Notes: generated by a model from the letters alone, not told the origin. A stretch of DNA of 64,000 bases from Rhodobacter sp. NTK016B (GCF_017303295.1 NZ_JAFKOK010000016.1:84003-148002); one strand, 5' to 3'. Positions 1 to 8,167 are shown, counted from the first letter of the stretch. Made by a program: numbers and translations.

Positions 1-615
1 ACCAAGCGTGGTGACGAGCCGCAAAAGGCCAGCCGCCCCTATGACGCGGACCGTGACGGCTTCGTCATGGGCGAGGGCGCGGGCATCGTCGTGCTGGAGG
101 AATACGAGCACGCCAAGGCGCGCGGCGCCAAGATCTATGCCGAGGTGCTGGGCTATGGTCTGTCGGGCGACGCCTATCACATCACCGCGCCCGCCGAGGA
201 TGGCGATGGCGGCTTCCGGTCGATGAAGGCAGCGCTGGCGCGGGCCGGGCTGGAGCCGGCGGATGTGGATTACATCAACGCGCACGGCACCTCGACCATG
301 GCCGACACGATCGAACTGGGCGCGGTCGAGCGGCTGATGGGCGACGCGGCGTCGAAGGCGACGATGTCTTCGACCAAATCGGCGATCGGTCACCTTCTGG
401 GGGCGGCGGGCTCGGTCGAGGCAATCTTCTGCGTGCTGGCGATTCGCGATCAGGTTGCGCCGCCGACGATCAATCTCGACAACCCGGCCGTCGCGCCGAA
501 GCTCGACCTTGCGCCCAACGCCAAGCGTGAGCGCGAGATCAACGTGGCGCTGTCGAATTCGTTCGGCTTTGGCGGCACGAATGCCAGCCTCGTTCTGGGT
601 AAGGTTCACGACTAA
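1..615 (+). CDS. fabF: Beta-ketoacyl-ACP synthase II, 3' part
   Basis: This is the C-terminal half of a KAS II enzyme, which condenses malonyl-ACP with acyl-ACP in fatty acid elongation in the cytosol. The frame is open from base 1, so the start and the active-site Cys lie outside the window. The condensing triad residues that remain are visible: His in NAHGTST (bases 283-285), and Lys and His in KSAIGH (376-378 and 391-393), spaced five residues apart as in E. coli FabF. The end FGFGGTNASLVLG is typical of the family. The stop codon overlaps the ATG of mltG by one base, so the two are probably co-transcribed. Confidence 0.95.
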   Translation, partial: TKRGDEPQKASRPYDADRDGFVMGEGAGIVVLEEYEHAKARGAKIYAEVLGYGLSGDAYHITAPAEDGDGGFRSMKAALARAGLEPADVDYINAHGTSTMADTIELGAVERLMGDAASKATMSSTKSAIGHLLGAAGSVEAIFCVLAIRDQVAPPTINLDNPAVAPKLDLAPNAKREREINVALSNSFGFGGTNASLVLGKVHD

Positions 616-1760
616 TGTGGAAACACGTCGTGGCCAATGCGCTGACGTTGCTAATCGTCGGCTTTATCATGCTGGCCGGATTGGTGGCGCTGGGACAGCG
701 GAGCTTTCATGCCGAAGGCCCGCTGGAACAGGCGATCTGCCTGCGCGTCGAGCAGGGGGCGACCCTGCGCGTGGTGGCCGACGATCTGGCCGAGCAGGGC
801 GCGGTGTCGAGCCCGATGCTGTTTCGCGTGGGCGCGCAATATGACGGACGCCATGACCGGCTGCGTTTCGGCTCGTATCTTGTGCCCGAAGGCGCGTCGA
901 TGGAGCAGATCCTCGACATCGTCACGCGCGGCGGGGCGTCCACCTGCGGCACCGAGGTGGTGTTCCGCATCGGCGTGACGGCGGTGAATTACGAGGTGCG
1001 CGAGCTTGATCCCGCGACCAACCGGTTCATCGAGACCGTGGATCTGCCGCTGGAGACCACCGAGTTTCCGGCCGAATACACCGATGTGGCCGAGCAGACC
1101 GACACGCGGTTCCGCATCGTCGTGGCCGAAGGCACGACGAGCTGGCAGATCTGGAACGCGCTGGAGAACGCCGAATTCCTGTCGGGCAGCGTGGGCGAGG
1201 TCCCGCCCGAAGGTCATCTGATGCCTGATGGCTACGAGGTGCGGCGCGGCGCGGATCGCGGTGAATTGCTGGCGATGATGCAGGAGCGGCAGGAGGCCTT
1301 CCTTGCGCAGGCCTGGGAGAGCCGGGTCGACGGGCTGCCCTTCGAGACGCCGCAGGAGGCGCTGATCCTGGCCTCGATCGTCGAGAAGGAAACCGGCGTG
1401 GCCGAAGAGCGTCGGGTCGTGGCGAGCGTGTTCATCAACCGGCTGGGTGTGCCGATGCGGCTGCAGACCGATCCCACGGTGATCTACGGCATCACCCGCG
1501 GCGAGGGTGTTCTGGGGCGCGGTCTGCGGCGTTCCGAACTGAACGCGGACACGCCGTACAACACCTACCGGATCGACGGCCTGCCGCCGACGCCGATTGC
1601 CAATCCCGGACGCGCGGCGATCGAAGCGGTGCTCGATCCCGAAGAGACAGAGTATCTGTACTTCGTGGCTGACGGTTCGGGCGGGCATGCTTTCGCCACG
1701 ACGCTGGCCGAGCATAACGAGAATGTCGCGCGCTGGCGGCGGATCGAGGCTGGCGAATAG
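615..1760 (+). CDS. mltG: Endolytic murein transglycosylase MltG (YceG-like)
   Basis: MltG cleaves nascent peptidoglycan glycan strands at the inner membrane and helps set their length. The protein has 381 residues. One N-terminal membrane segment (about residues 8-27) is followed by a periplasmic YceG domain. The catalytic region ILASIVEKETG, with the family's essential Glu, lies near residues 250-260, and the conserved QTDPTVIYG and YNTY..GLPPTPI blocks follow. The ATG overlaps the fabF TAA by one base, indicating coupling. The fabF-mltG order is the flank of a GTA cluster here; whether mltG aids particle release is not shown by the sequence. Confidence 0.95.
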   Translation: MWKHVVANALTLLIVGFIMLAGLVALGQRSFHAEGPLEQAICLRVEQGATLRVVADDLAEQGAVSSPMLFRVGAQYDGRHDRLRFGSYLVPEGASMEQILDIVTRGGASTCGTEVVFRIGVTAVNYEVRELDPATNRFIETVDLPLETTEFPAEYTDVAEQTDTRFRIVVAEGTTSWQIWNALENAEFLSGSVGEVPPEGHLMPDGYEVRRGADRGELLAMMQERQEAFLAQAWESRVDGLPFETPQEALILASIVEKETGVAEERRVVASVFINRLGVPMRLQTDPTVIYGITRGEGVLGRGLRRSELNADTPYNTYRIDGLPPTPIANPGRAAIEAVLDPEETEYLYFVADGSGGHAFATTLAEHNENVARWRRIEAGE

Positions 1761-1805
1761 CTAAGGTTTTAGCGGTTTCGGTGTTGCGCGCCGGGCAGCA
1801 TCGGA

Positions 1806-1834
1806 TTGACTTTTTGCACGTTTTGCGATAGTCT
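1806..1834 (+). promoter_or_regulatory. Candidate promoter of the GTA cluster
   Basis: TTGACT (1806-1811) and TAGTCT (1829-1834) are separated by 17 bases in the only sizeable gap before the first GTA gene. The spacer is T-rich and holds a repeated TTTTGC motif. The -10 matches the consensus at only three positions, as expected for a promoter needing an activator such as GafA, but I cannot identify a GafA site. Transcription from here would start near 1841, upstream of the hairpin at 1862-1888. Confidence 0.4.
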
Positions 1835-1861
1835 TTTCGGCATGCTGGCAGAGTTCGGCTC

Positions 1862-1888
1862 AAGGCCCGGGGGTTTTCCCCGGGCCTT
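1862..1888 (+). terminator. Perfect 11-bp hairpin in the GTA leader
   Basis: AAGGCCCGGGG (1862-1872) pairs perfectly with CCCCGGGCCTT (1878-1888) around a five-base loop, followed by an interrupted T tract. It lies between mltG and the first GTA gene. It may terminate the fabF-mltG transcript, or act as an attenuator if the promoter at 1806-1834 is real, because it would then lie in the GTA 5' leader. Confidence 0.6.
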
Positions 1889-1932
1889 TGTCGTTTTCGT
1901 CGCGCGGGGCAGCGAGACAGCGGGCAACAAGC

Positions 1933-2277
1933 ATGAAGAAACGGGACCCTTCGACAAGGGACAAACCGCCTGAGCACCTTGTGGCGCAGGCGGAACGTCA
2001 ACTGGCCGCCTATGGCGCAGAGCTGGATGCGGTCATCGAAACCATCAGAAGTGGGGACATCACGGCGTCGCGGGAGCTGGCGAGCGTGGTGGCGTCCTTG
2101 CGCAAGGCCTTGGAGGCGGTTTTCAGTGAACGGGCGAAACTTGAAAAGATCAGCGAGCAATCAGGACGTCGACACGGAGAGCTGGATCTCGACGCCGCGC
2201 GCGCCGAGGTGCGACGCCGAATGGATCGCCTGCGCGCCGCGAACGATCCGCGAGGATTTCCTGAAGGGCCTGAGTGA
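1933..2277 (+). CDS. GTA terminase small subunit (orfg1)
   Basis: This is the first gene of the GTA cluster, matching RcGTA orfg1, whose product is a TerS that recruits DNA to the large terminase. The protein has 114 residues, is highly charged and is predicted helical, with a coiled-coil-like stretch around residues 40-80. I chose ATG 1933 over an upstream in-frame TTG at 1888 because the longer form would begin inside the leader hairpin. The identification rests on position, size and character more than on a strong motif. The 3' third overlaps the start of the large terminase gene in another frame. Confidence 0.75.
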   Translation: MKKRDPSTRDKPPEHLVAQAERQLAAYGAELDAVIETIRSGDITASRELASVVASLRKALEAVFSERAKLEKISEQSGRRHGELDLDAARAEVRRRMDRLRAANDPRGFPEGPE

Positions 2278-3547
2278 CGAGGCGCTGCTGGCCCTGCCGT
2301 TCCTATTCGACTTCTGGGCGCTGCCGCATCAGGTGGCGCCCGAAGGGGCGTGGAAGACGTGGGTCTGCATGGGCGGGCGCGGCGCGGGGAAGACCCGCGC
2401 GGGTGCCGAATGGGTGCGCGCGCAGGTCGAAGGCGCCGGGCCACGCGATGCGGGGCGGGCGCGACGGGTGGCCTTGGTCGGCGAGACGCTCGATCAGGTG
2501 CGCGAGGTGATGGTGTTCGGGGACAGCGGCATCCTTGCCTGTTCCCCGCCCGACCGCCGGCCCGTCTGGGAGGCCACGCGCAAGCGGCTGGTCTGGCCCA
2601 ACGGGGCGGTGGCGCAGGCGTTCTCGGCCCATGCGCCCGAGGCGATGCGCGGGCCGCAATTCGACGCGGCCTGGGCCGATGAGCTGGGCAAATGGACCAA
2701 ATCGGAAGAGGCTTGGGACCAGCTGCAATTCGCGCTGCGGCTGGGCGACGATCCGCGCTGCGTGGTGACAACGACCCCGCGCGCCGAGGGCGTGTTGCGG
2801 CGGGTTCTGGGGCTGGACACCACCGTCGTTACGCGGGCACCCACCAGTGAGAACCGGGCCTTTCTGGCGCCGTCCTTCCTGCGCGAGGTCGAAGTGCGCT
2901 ATGGCGGCACCCGGCTGGGCCGGCAGGAGCTGGAAGGTGCGCTGCTGGAGGATGTCGAGGGCACGCTGTTCCCGCAGGCGCTGATCGACAGCAGCCGGAT
3001 CGAAGCGGCACCCGCCCTGTCGCGGGTCGTTGTGGCGGTCGATCCGGCGGTCAGCGGCAATGCCGGATCGGATCTGTGCGGTATCGTCGTGGTCGGGGCG
3101 ATGACCGAGGGGCGGGTCGAGACATGGCGCGCGGTCGTATTGGAAGACGCAAGCGTCAAGGCCACAAGCCCCACGGACTGGGCGCGCGCCGCCATCGCGG
3201 CGATGGCACGCCACGGGGCCGAGCGATTGGTGGCCGAGGTCAATCAGGGCGGCGATCTGGTGGCGCAGGTCTTGCGGCAGGTCGATCCGCTGGTGCCGGT
3301 GCGCGCCGTTCATGCCGCGCGCGGCAAGGCCGCGCGGGCCGAGCCGGTGGCGGCGCTTTATGAGCAGGGGCGGGTCAGGCATCTGCGGGGCCTCGGCGCG
3401 CTCGAGGAACAGATGGCGCAGATGACCGCGCAGGGTTTTCGCGGGCGCGGCAGCCCGGACCGGGTGGACGCGTTGGTCTGGGCGCTGCACGAGCTGATCC
3501 TCGCGCCGGCGGAACATCACCGGGCACCACGGACTCGCGTGATCTGA
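2126..3547 (+). CDS. GTA terminase large subunit (orfg2)
   Basis: This is the packaging motor and nuclease that fills GTA heads with host DNA. The ATPase Walker A GGRGAGKT is at about residues 83-90 and the Walker B AAWADEL near residue 183. The RNase-H-like nuclease begins at VAVDPAVS near residue 303. The start is uncertain. I chose GTG 2126 because GGAGG (2112-2116) sits nine bases upstream, giving 473 residues and a 152-base overlap with orfg1. The open frame extends further upstream, but that part is the out-of-frame reading of orfg1. A shorter form starting nearer LSDEALLALP cannot be excluded. Confidence 0.9.
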   Translation: MNGRNLKRSASNQDVDTESWISTPRAPRCDAEWIACAPRTIREDFLKGLSDEALLALPFLFDFWALPHQVAPEGAWKTWVCMGGRGAGKTRAGAEWVRAQVEGAGPRDAGRARRVALVGETLDQVREVMVFGDSGILACSPPDRRPVWEATRKRLVWPNGAVAQAFSAHAPEAMRGPQFDAAWADELGKWTKSEEAWDQLQFALRLGDDPRCVVTTTPRAEGVLRRVLGLDTTVVTRAPTSENRAFLAPSFLREVEVRYGGTRLGRQELEGALLEDVEGTLFPQALIDSSRIEAAPALSRVVVAVDPAVSGNAGSDLCGIVVVGAMTEGRVETWRAVVLEDASVKATSPTDWARAAIAAMARHGAERLVAEVNQGGDLVAQVLRQVDPLVPVRAVHAARGKAARAEPVAALYEQGRVRHLRGLGALEEQMAQMTAQGFRGRGSPDRVDALVWALHELILAPAEHHRAPRTRVI

Positions 3548-3559
3548 TGCAACGCATGG

Positions 3560-3582
3560 AAAGGGGCTTCGGCCCCTTTTTT
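3560..3582 (+). terminator. Intrinsic terminator with UUCG loop inside the GTA cluster
   Basis: AAAGGGGC (3560-3567), a TTCG tetraloop and GCCCCTTT (3572-3579) run into six T residues (3577-3582). This is a textbook rho-independent terminator. It lies 12 bases after the terminase stop codon and about 150 bases before the portal gene, so it splits the GTA cluster into a terminase unit and a structural unit. Confidence 0.85.
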
Positions 3583-3603
3583 CATGGCCCTTTTTTCATG
3601 GCC
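3574..3603 (+). repeat. 14-bp tandem duplication of the terminator tail
   Basis: CCCTTTTTTCATGGCC occurs at 3574-3589 and again at 3588-3603, a tandem repeat of period 14 that copies the right stem edge and T tract of the preceding terminator. The second copy has no matching left stem of its own. It looks like local slippage and gives two consecutive T tracts. Confidence 0.8.
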
Positions 3604-3729
3604 GCGTTGCGCGGCGGGCGGGGCAGCGCGCGGTGGCTTACCAGGATGTCAGGGCCTTCGCGGCATCTTCTCGGCAAGGCCAAGACGACGGGGCAACCCG
3701 AGGCGTCCGGGCGGCAAGGAGGCACAGGC

Positions 3730-4953
3730 ATGTTCGATTTTCTTCGCAAGGCCCCGACCGAGGCGCCCGAAGCCAAAGCCTCGGCGGTGGGGCCGCTGAC
3801 GGCGGGTTTCGGGGCCGGTTTCAGTTCGGGGCTCGGGTCAGGCCGCGTCAAGGCGATGCAGGGGCTGGCGCAGGCGCGCTGGACGGCGCGGGACACGGTG
3901 TCGCTGACCCGCACGGGGTTTCAGGGCAACCCGGTAGGTTTTCGCGTTGTGCGGCTGATTTCGGAAGCCGCCGCCGCGCTGCCGCTGGTGCTGCAAGATG
4001 CCGAGCGGCGCTATGACGCGCATCCGCTTCTGAGCCTGTTGCGCCGTCCCAACCCGGCGCAGGGGCGGGCCGAATTCTTCGAGGCAGTCTTCGCGCAGCT
4101 GCTGCTGTCGGGCAACGCCTATGTCGAGGCGGTGGCAATCCCCGAAAGCGGCCTGCCGGTCGAGCTGCACGTCCTGCGCTCGGACCGGATGTCGGTGGTG
4201 CCGGGGGCGGATGGCTGGCCCGCTGCCTATGACTATGCGGTCGGCGGGCGCAAGCACCGCTTCGCCATGGGCGAGGGGGTGGCGCCGATCTGTCACGTCC
4301 GCTCTTTCCATCCGCTCGACGATCATTACGGCCTGTCGCCCATCGAGGCGGCGGCGACGGCGGTGGATGTGCATAACAGCGCGTCGCGCTGGTCGAAGGC
4401 GCTTTTGGACAATGCCGCGCGGCCCTCGGGCGCCATCGTGTTCAAGGGGGCCGACGGGCAGGGCAACCTGACCAACGAGCAGTTCGAGCGCCTGCAGGCC
4501 GAGATGGAGACCCATCACCAGGGCGCGCGCAATGCCGGGCGGCCGATGCTGCTGGAAGGCGGGCTCGACTGGAAGCCGATGGGGTTCAGCCCCTCGGATA
4601 TGGAGTTCCACAAGACCAAGGACGCCGCCGCGCGTGAGATCGCGCTGGCCTTCGGGGTGCCGCCGATGCTGCTGGGGATTCCCGGCGACGCGACCTATGC
4701 CAATTATCAGGAGGCCAACCGAGCCTTCTACCGGCTGACGGTACTGCCGCTGGCCGCGAAAGTGACGGATGCGCTGTCGCATTGGCTGTCCGCCTATGGC
4801 GGGGCCGAACTGCAATTGCGGCCCGATCTGGATCAGGTGCCGGCGCTGTCCATCGAGCGCGAGGCGCAGTGGCGCCGCGTGGCCGGGGCGTCGTTCCTGA
4901 CCGAAGACGAAAAGCGCGCGCTGCTGGGGCTGCCGCCGAAAGCGCTGGGATGA
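3730..4953 (+). CDS. GTA portal protein (orfg3)
   Basis: This HK97-type phage portal forms the dodecameric DNA channel at one capsid vertex. The protein has 407 residues from ATG 3730, which has AAGGAGG (3716-3722) seven bases upstream. The open frame continues back to the terminase stop, but that part crosses the terminator and its repeat and is not coding. Family-typical segments include FRVVRLISEAAAALP and QLLLSGNAYVEAV in the N-terminal half, a Pro-Ser-Gly segment in the middle, and FGVPPMLLGIPGDATYANY toward the end. The stop overlaps the next ATG (ATGA at 4950). Confidence 0.95.
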   Translation: MFDFLRKAPTEAPEAKASAVGPLTAGFGAGFSSGLGSGRVKAMQGLAQARWTARDTVSLTRTGFQGNPVGFRVVRLISEAAAALPLVLQDAERRYDAHPLLSLLRRPNPAQGRAEFFEAVFAQLLLSGNAYVEAVAIPESGLPVELHVLRSDRMSVVPGADGWPAAYDYAVGGRKHRFAMGEGVAPICHVRSFHPLDDHYGLSPIEAAATAVDVHNSASRWSKALLDNAARPSGAIVFKGADGQGNLTNEQFERLQAEMETHHQGARNAGRPMLLEGGLDWKPMGFSPSDMEFHKTKDAAAREIALAFGVPPMLLGIPGDATYANYQEANRAFYRLTVLPLAAKVTDALSHWLSAYGGAELQLRPDLDQVPALSIEREAQWRRVAGASFLTEDEKRALLGLPPKALG

Positions 4954-5195
4954 CGGCACAGCGCAAGACCATCGGTGGTTCGCGGTTTCTTTATGACAGC
5001 TTTGATCTCGCGCAGGCGCGGATCGATGCGCAGGAAAAAGTCGAGACCGAGCGCCGCGCCGGGCTGGAATACCGGTTGTCCCGAATCGAGGACGAGCTGA
5101 AGCGGCTGGAAAAGCGGCTGTGGCTGGCGGTCTACGGCGTGGCGTCGGGTGTCGTGGTGCATGGTGCGCTGGCCTTTCTGGCTACGCAAGTTTGA
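4950..5195 (+). CDS. Small GTA head-region protein (orfg3.5)
   Basis: This 81-residue protein sits between portal and protease, where RcGTA has orfg3.5 (rcc01685 family, linked to head formation in annotation; role not established). Residues 20-55 form a charged amphipathic coiled-coil-like helix (RIDAQEKVETERRAGLEYRL), and the last 25 residues are a hydrophobic segment that could cross a membrane. It starts at ATG 4950 in a four-base ATGA overlap with the portal gene, so it is translationally coupled. A membrane anchor in a capsid-assembly gene is unusual; it may guide assembly or lysis, but that is inference. Confidence 0.8.
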   Translation: MTAQRKTIGGSRFLYDSFDLAQARIDAQEKVETERRAGLEYRLSRIEDELKRLEKRLWLAVYGVASGVVVHGALAFLATQV

Positions 5196-5204
5196 GGGGG
5201 TCCC

Positions 5205-5738
5205 ATGACGGGTCTTGAGACGAAATTCCACCCGCCCTCGCAGCCCGTGATGCTGAGCGACGGTGCGGTGATCTCAGGCTATGCCTCGGTCTTCGGGGTG
5301 CGCGATCAGGGTGGTGACGTGGTCATGCCGGGGGCCTATGCGGCCTCGCTCAAACGGCTGGCGGCGCGCGACGGGCGCGTGCGGATGCTGTGGCAGCACG
5401 ATCAGAGCCAGCCAATCGGCGTCTGGGACGAGGTGGTCGAGGATGCGCACGGGCTGCGCGTCCGGGGCCGCTTGCTGACCGAGGTGACGAAGGGGCGCGA
5501 GGCGGCGGCGCTGATGGCGGCGGGGGCGGTCGACGGTTTGTCCATCGGCTACCGGACTCTGCGCGCCGAGAAGCTGCCCGAGGGCGGACGCAAGCTGATC
5601 GAGCTTGAGCTGTGGGAGGTGTCGTTGGTGACCTTTCCCATGCTGCCGGTCGCGCGGGCCTCGGCCAAGTCGGATGGCGGGCTGCTTCTGGATTTCGCCC
5701 GTGGCATCGAGGCCGCGCGCGACGCGCTGCGGGGCTGA
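5205..5738 (+). CDS. GTA prohead protease (orfg4)
   Basis: This HK97-family (U35) serine protease matures the capsid by trimming the N terminus of the major capsid protein. The 177-residue protein has the conserved His in LWQHDQSQPIG (about residue 65) and the catalytic Ser in VDGLSIGYR (about residue 112), followed by the LWEVSLVTFPMLP block that ends the domain. The start is ATG 5205, ten bases after the preceding stop. Position between portal and capsid is canonical for HK97-like heads. Confidence 0.95.
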   Translation: MTGLETKFHPPSQPVMLSDGAVISGYASVFGVRDQGGDVVMPGAYAASLKRLAARDGRVRMLWQHDQSQPIGVWDEVVEDAHGLRVRGRLLTEVTKGREAAALMAAGAVDGLSIGYRTLRAEKLPEGGRKLIELELWEVSLVTFPMLPVARASAKSDGGLLLDFARGIEAARDALRG

Positions 5739-5856
5739 TACGGCGGAAAAATCAGGATGAACGGCGCGCGGGATGTCCCCGCGCGGACGGTGGCGGATTG
5801 CCAAGCACGGCCCGCGCCACCGCAGGCAGAGGGGCATCAACGAAAGGATGGATGCG

Positions 5857-7068
5857 ATGAGCAGCGAGTATCCCGTCCCGGCACAGGCCGGCGAGGAAAA
5901 GAACGCGGCGCCCGTCGACGAGGCGGCGCGGCTGAAGGCGGCACTGGAGGGTTTCGTGGCCGAAATCAAGACCTTCCGTGCCGATGTGACGGGCAATCTG
6001 AAACAACAGGACGAGCGACTGACCATGCTGGACCGAAAACTCACTACCAAGACCGCGCGCCCCGTGCTGGCGCAGGCCGATGCGGGCGAGGGCCTGCATC
6101 TGAAGGCATTCGACGCCTATCTGCGTCAGGGCGACGATGACGCGCTGCGCGGGCTGGTGCTGGAAGGCAAGGGGCTGACGGCCTCGGTCAATACCGAGGG
6201 CGGCTATCTTGTCGATCCGCAGACTTCCGAGCGTATTCACGCGGTGCTCGATGCCTCGGCCTCGATCCGCGCCGTCGCCAGTGTCGTGCAGGTCGAAGCG
6301 GGCTCTTTCGACGTGCTGGTCGATCACGGCGATGTCGGCTCGGGCTGGGAAAACGAATCCTCGACCCTGACCGAGACGGGCACGGCGGCCATCGACCGCA
6401 TCTCGATCAAGCTGCACGAGCTGTCGGCGATGCCCAAGGCTTCGCAGCGGCTGCTGGAAGACAGTGCCTTCGATGTCGAGGGCTGGCTGGCCGAGCGGAT
6501 CGCGAAGAAATTCGCGCGTGCCGAGGCGGCGGCTTTCATCACCGGCACCGGCACCGACCAGCCGCGCGGTTTCCTGTCCCATACCATCGTCGCCAATGGC
6601 ACCGAAGATTGGGAAGAGCTGGGCTATGTCGCGACCGGCGCGGCGGGCGATTTCGCCGCGTCGAACCCGGCCGATGCGATCGTCGATCTGGTCTATGCGC
6701 TGGATGCGGGCTACCGCGCGAATGCGGCCTTCGTGATGAATTCGAAGACTGCTGGCGCCGTGCGCAAGATGAAGGATGGCGACGGGCGGTTCCTGTGGTC
6801 GGACGGTCTGGCCTCGGGCGAGCCGGCGCGGCTGATGGGCTATCCCGTGCTGATCGCCGAGGACATGCCCGACATCGCCGCCGATGCCCATGCCATCGCT
6901 TTCGGCGATTTTCAGGCGGGCTATACCATCGCCGAACGCCCGGATCTGCGTGTTCTGCGCGACCCGTTCAGCGCGAAGCCCCATGTGCTGTTCTACGCCA
7001 CCAAGCGCGTAGGCGGTGACGTGACCGATTTCCAGGCGATCAAGCTGCTGAAATTCGCCGCCAGCTGA
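5857..7068 (+). CDS. GTA major capsid protein (orfg5)
   Basis: This HK97-fold shell protein has 403 residues. The first 100 or so residues are a charged helical scaffold region, expected to be removed by the orfg4 protease. The mature part starts near LTASVNTEGGYLVDPQTSERI. The C-terminal block with FGDFQAGYTIAERPDL and the VTDFQAIKLLK end are typical of phage HK97 capsid families. ATG 5857 is preferred because AAAGGA (5843-5848) lies eight bases upstream; an in-frame ATG at 5848 overlaps that site. A 176-base gap follows. Confidence 0.95.
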   Translation: MSSEYPVPAQAGEEKNAAPVDEAARLKAALEGFVAEIKTFRADVTGNLKQQDERLTMLDRKLTTKTARPVLAQADAGEGLHLKAFDAYLRQGDDDALRGLVLEGKGLTASVNTEGGYLVDPQTSERIHAVLDASASIRAVASVVQVEAGSFDVLVDHGDVGSGWENESSTLTETGTAAIDRISIKLHELSAMPKASQRLLEDSAFDVEGWLAERIAKKFARAEAAAFITGTGTDQPRGFLSHTIVANGTEDWEELGYVATGAAGDFAASNPADAIVDLVYALDAGYRANAAFVMNSKTAGAVRKMKDGDGRFLWSDGLASGEPARLMGYPVLIAEDMPDIAADAHAIAFGDFQAGYTIAERPDLRVLRDPFSAKPHVLFYATKRVGGDVTDFQAIKLLKFAAS

Positions 7069-7082
7069 GCGGTTCACGGGAT

Positions 7083-7108
7083 CGGGCCGGGTCTTTGGCC
7101 CCGGCCCG
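7083..7108 (+). other. GC-rich hairpin between capsid and connector genes
   Basis: CGGGCCGGG (7083-7091) pairs perfectly with CCCGGCCCG (7100-7108) around an eight-base loop, 14 bases after the capsid stop codon. There is no T tract, so it is more likely an mRNA-stabilising structure that protects the abundant capsid message, or a partial transcription barrier, than a terminator. The rest of the gap to 7244 is GC-rich with no clear gene. Confidence 0.5.
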
Positions 7109-7244
7109 GTGGCGGCGCAGACGCGCGGGTTGGGGCCGATTGGCCGGGACGCCCGCATCGCGTCCGGCTGCTCCCTTCCGCGCGAGCGGTGCGGGAGCGC
7201 GTCTGCGCCGGTCAGGCCGGCATTCGGGAAATGGGGAGGCAAGC

Positions 7245-7832
7245 ATGGAGCTGATTGAGACCAGCGTGGTGGAGGATAGCGACCTGCCGGTCGCGGCCTT
7301 TCGCGCGCATCTGCGGCTGGGCACCGGCTTTGCCGACGAGGCGACGGGCGACGCGCTGCTGATCCAGTATCTGCGCGCGGCGATCTCGGCCATCGAGGCG
7401 CGAATCGGCAAGGCGCTGATGACGCGGGATTTCACGCTGATCCTGCCGTGCTGGCGCTGGGCTGATGCGCAGGCTTTGCCGGTCGCGCCGGTAAGTGCGG
7501 TCGCCTCGGTCACGCTGGTGGATGCCGCGGGCGCCGAGACCGAGGTCGAGCCCGCGCGCTGGCGGCTGGTGGTGGATCGCCATCGACCGCAAATTCTGGC
7601 CACCGTCGCCGTGCTGCCCGGCGTTCCGTCGGGCGGGCGGGTCGAGATCGCCTTCACGGCGGGGTTCGGCGCCACATGGGACGCGGTGCCCGATGATCTT
7701 GCGCAGGCGGTGATGTTGCTGGCCGCGCAGTTCTACGAAGGCCGCACGGGAAGCGATCCGGTGCCCGGCCCGGTCGATGCGCTGCTGCGCCGCTGGGCGC
7801 CGGTACGGGTCACCGCCGGGGGGCATCGCTGA
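7245..7832 (+). CDS. GTA head-tail connector (orfg6)
   Basis: This 195-residue protein belongs to the gp6-like/phiE125 gp8 connector group, which forms the ring under the portal. The N-terminal stretch LPVAAFRAHLRLGTG and the helix IQYLRAAISAIEARIGKAL are the family's usual opening. The middle is beta-rich, and AGFGATWDAVPDDLAQAV closes it. ATG 7245 follows GGGGAGG. The stop codon overlaps the next start by one base. The call rests on motif plus order in the GTA cluster. Confidence 0.85.
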   Translation: MELIETSVVEDSDLPVAAFRAHLRLGTGFADEATGDALLIQYLRAAISAIEARIGKALMTRDFTLILPCWRWADAQALPVAPVSAVASVTLVDAAGAETEVEPARWRLVVDRHRPQILATVAVLPGVPSGGRVEIAFTAGFGATWDAVPDDLAQAVMLLAAQFYEGRTGSDPVPGPVDALLRRWAPVRVTAGGHR

Positions 7833-8167
7833 TGGCCTATGCGCTGAACCGGCCGATGGTGCTGGAGGAAGCCACGACCACGCCCGACGGTGTCGGCGGC
7901 TATTCCGAGAGCTGGTCCGCGCTGGGCACGCTGTGGTGCGAGCTGCGCGCGGGATCGGCGAGCGAACGGCGCGGGCTGATCGCGCCCGAGGGACGGATGC
8001 TGTTCCGCGTCTATCTGCGCGCCGCACCGCAAGGCAGCCCGCAGCGTCCGCGCCCCGATCAGCGGCTGCGCGAGGGGGCGCGGCTCTTCACCATTCTCGC
8101 CGTGTCCGAGGCCGAACCCTCGGGCGCTTATCTGGTCTGTCACGCGCGCGAAGAGGTGCCGGCATGA
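7832..8167 (+). CDS. GTA head closure / head-tail adaptor (orfg7)
   Basis: This 111-residue protein is of the SPP1 gp16-like head-tail adaptor type, which seals the connector after packaging. The pattern DGVGGYSESWSALGTLWCEL, followed by RVYLRAAP and RLREGARLFTILAV, is characteristic of this family. The start overlaps the orfg6 stop by one base, and the stop forms an ATGA overlap with orfg8, so all three are coupled. Confidence 0.85.
   Translation: MAYALNRPMVLEEATTTPDGVGGYSESWSALGTLWCELRAGSASERRGLIAPEGRMLFRVYLRAAPQGSPQRPRPDQRLREGARLFTILAVSEAEPSGAYLVCHAREEVPA

Noticed and set aside
1979..2125. Longer start of the terminase large subunit.
   Set aside because: The added residues are the out-of-frame translation of orfg1 and show no terminase features.
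3547..3729. Upstream extension of the portal gene to the terminase stop.
   Set aside because: It would read through a perfect terminator and a tandem repeat, while ATG 3730 has a strong AAGGAGG site.
7069..7244. A small gene between the capsid and connector genes.
   Set aside because: The only frame continues from the connector gene upstream, with Arg/Ala-rich low-complexity translation and no ribosome site.
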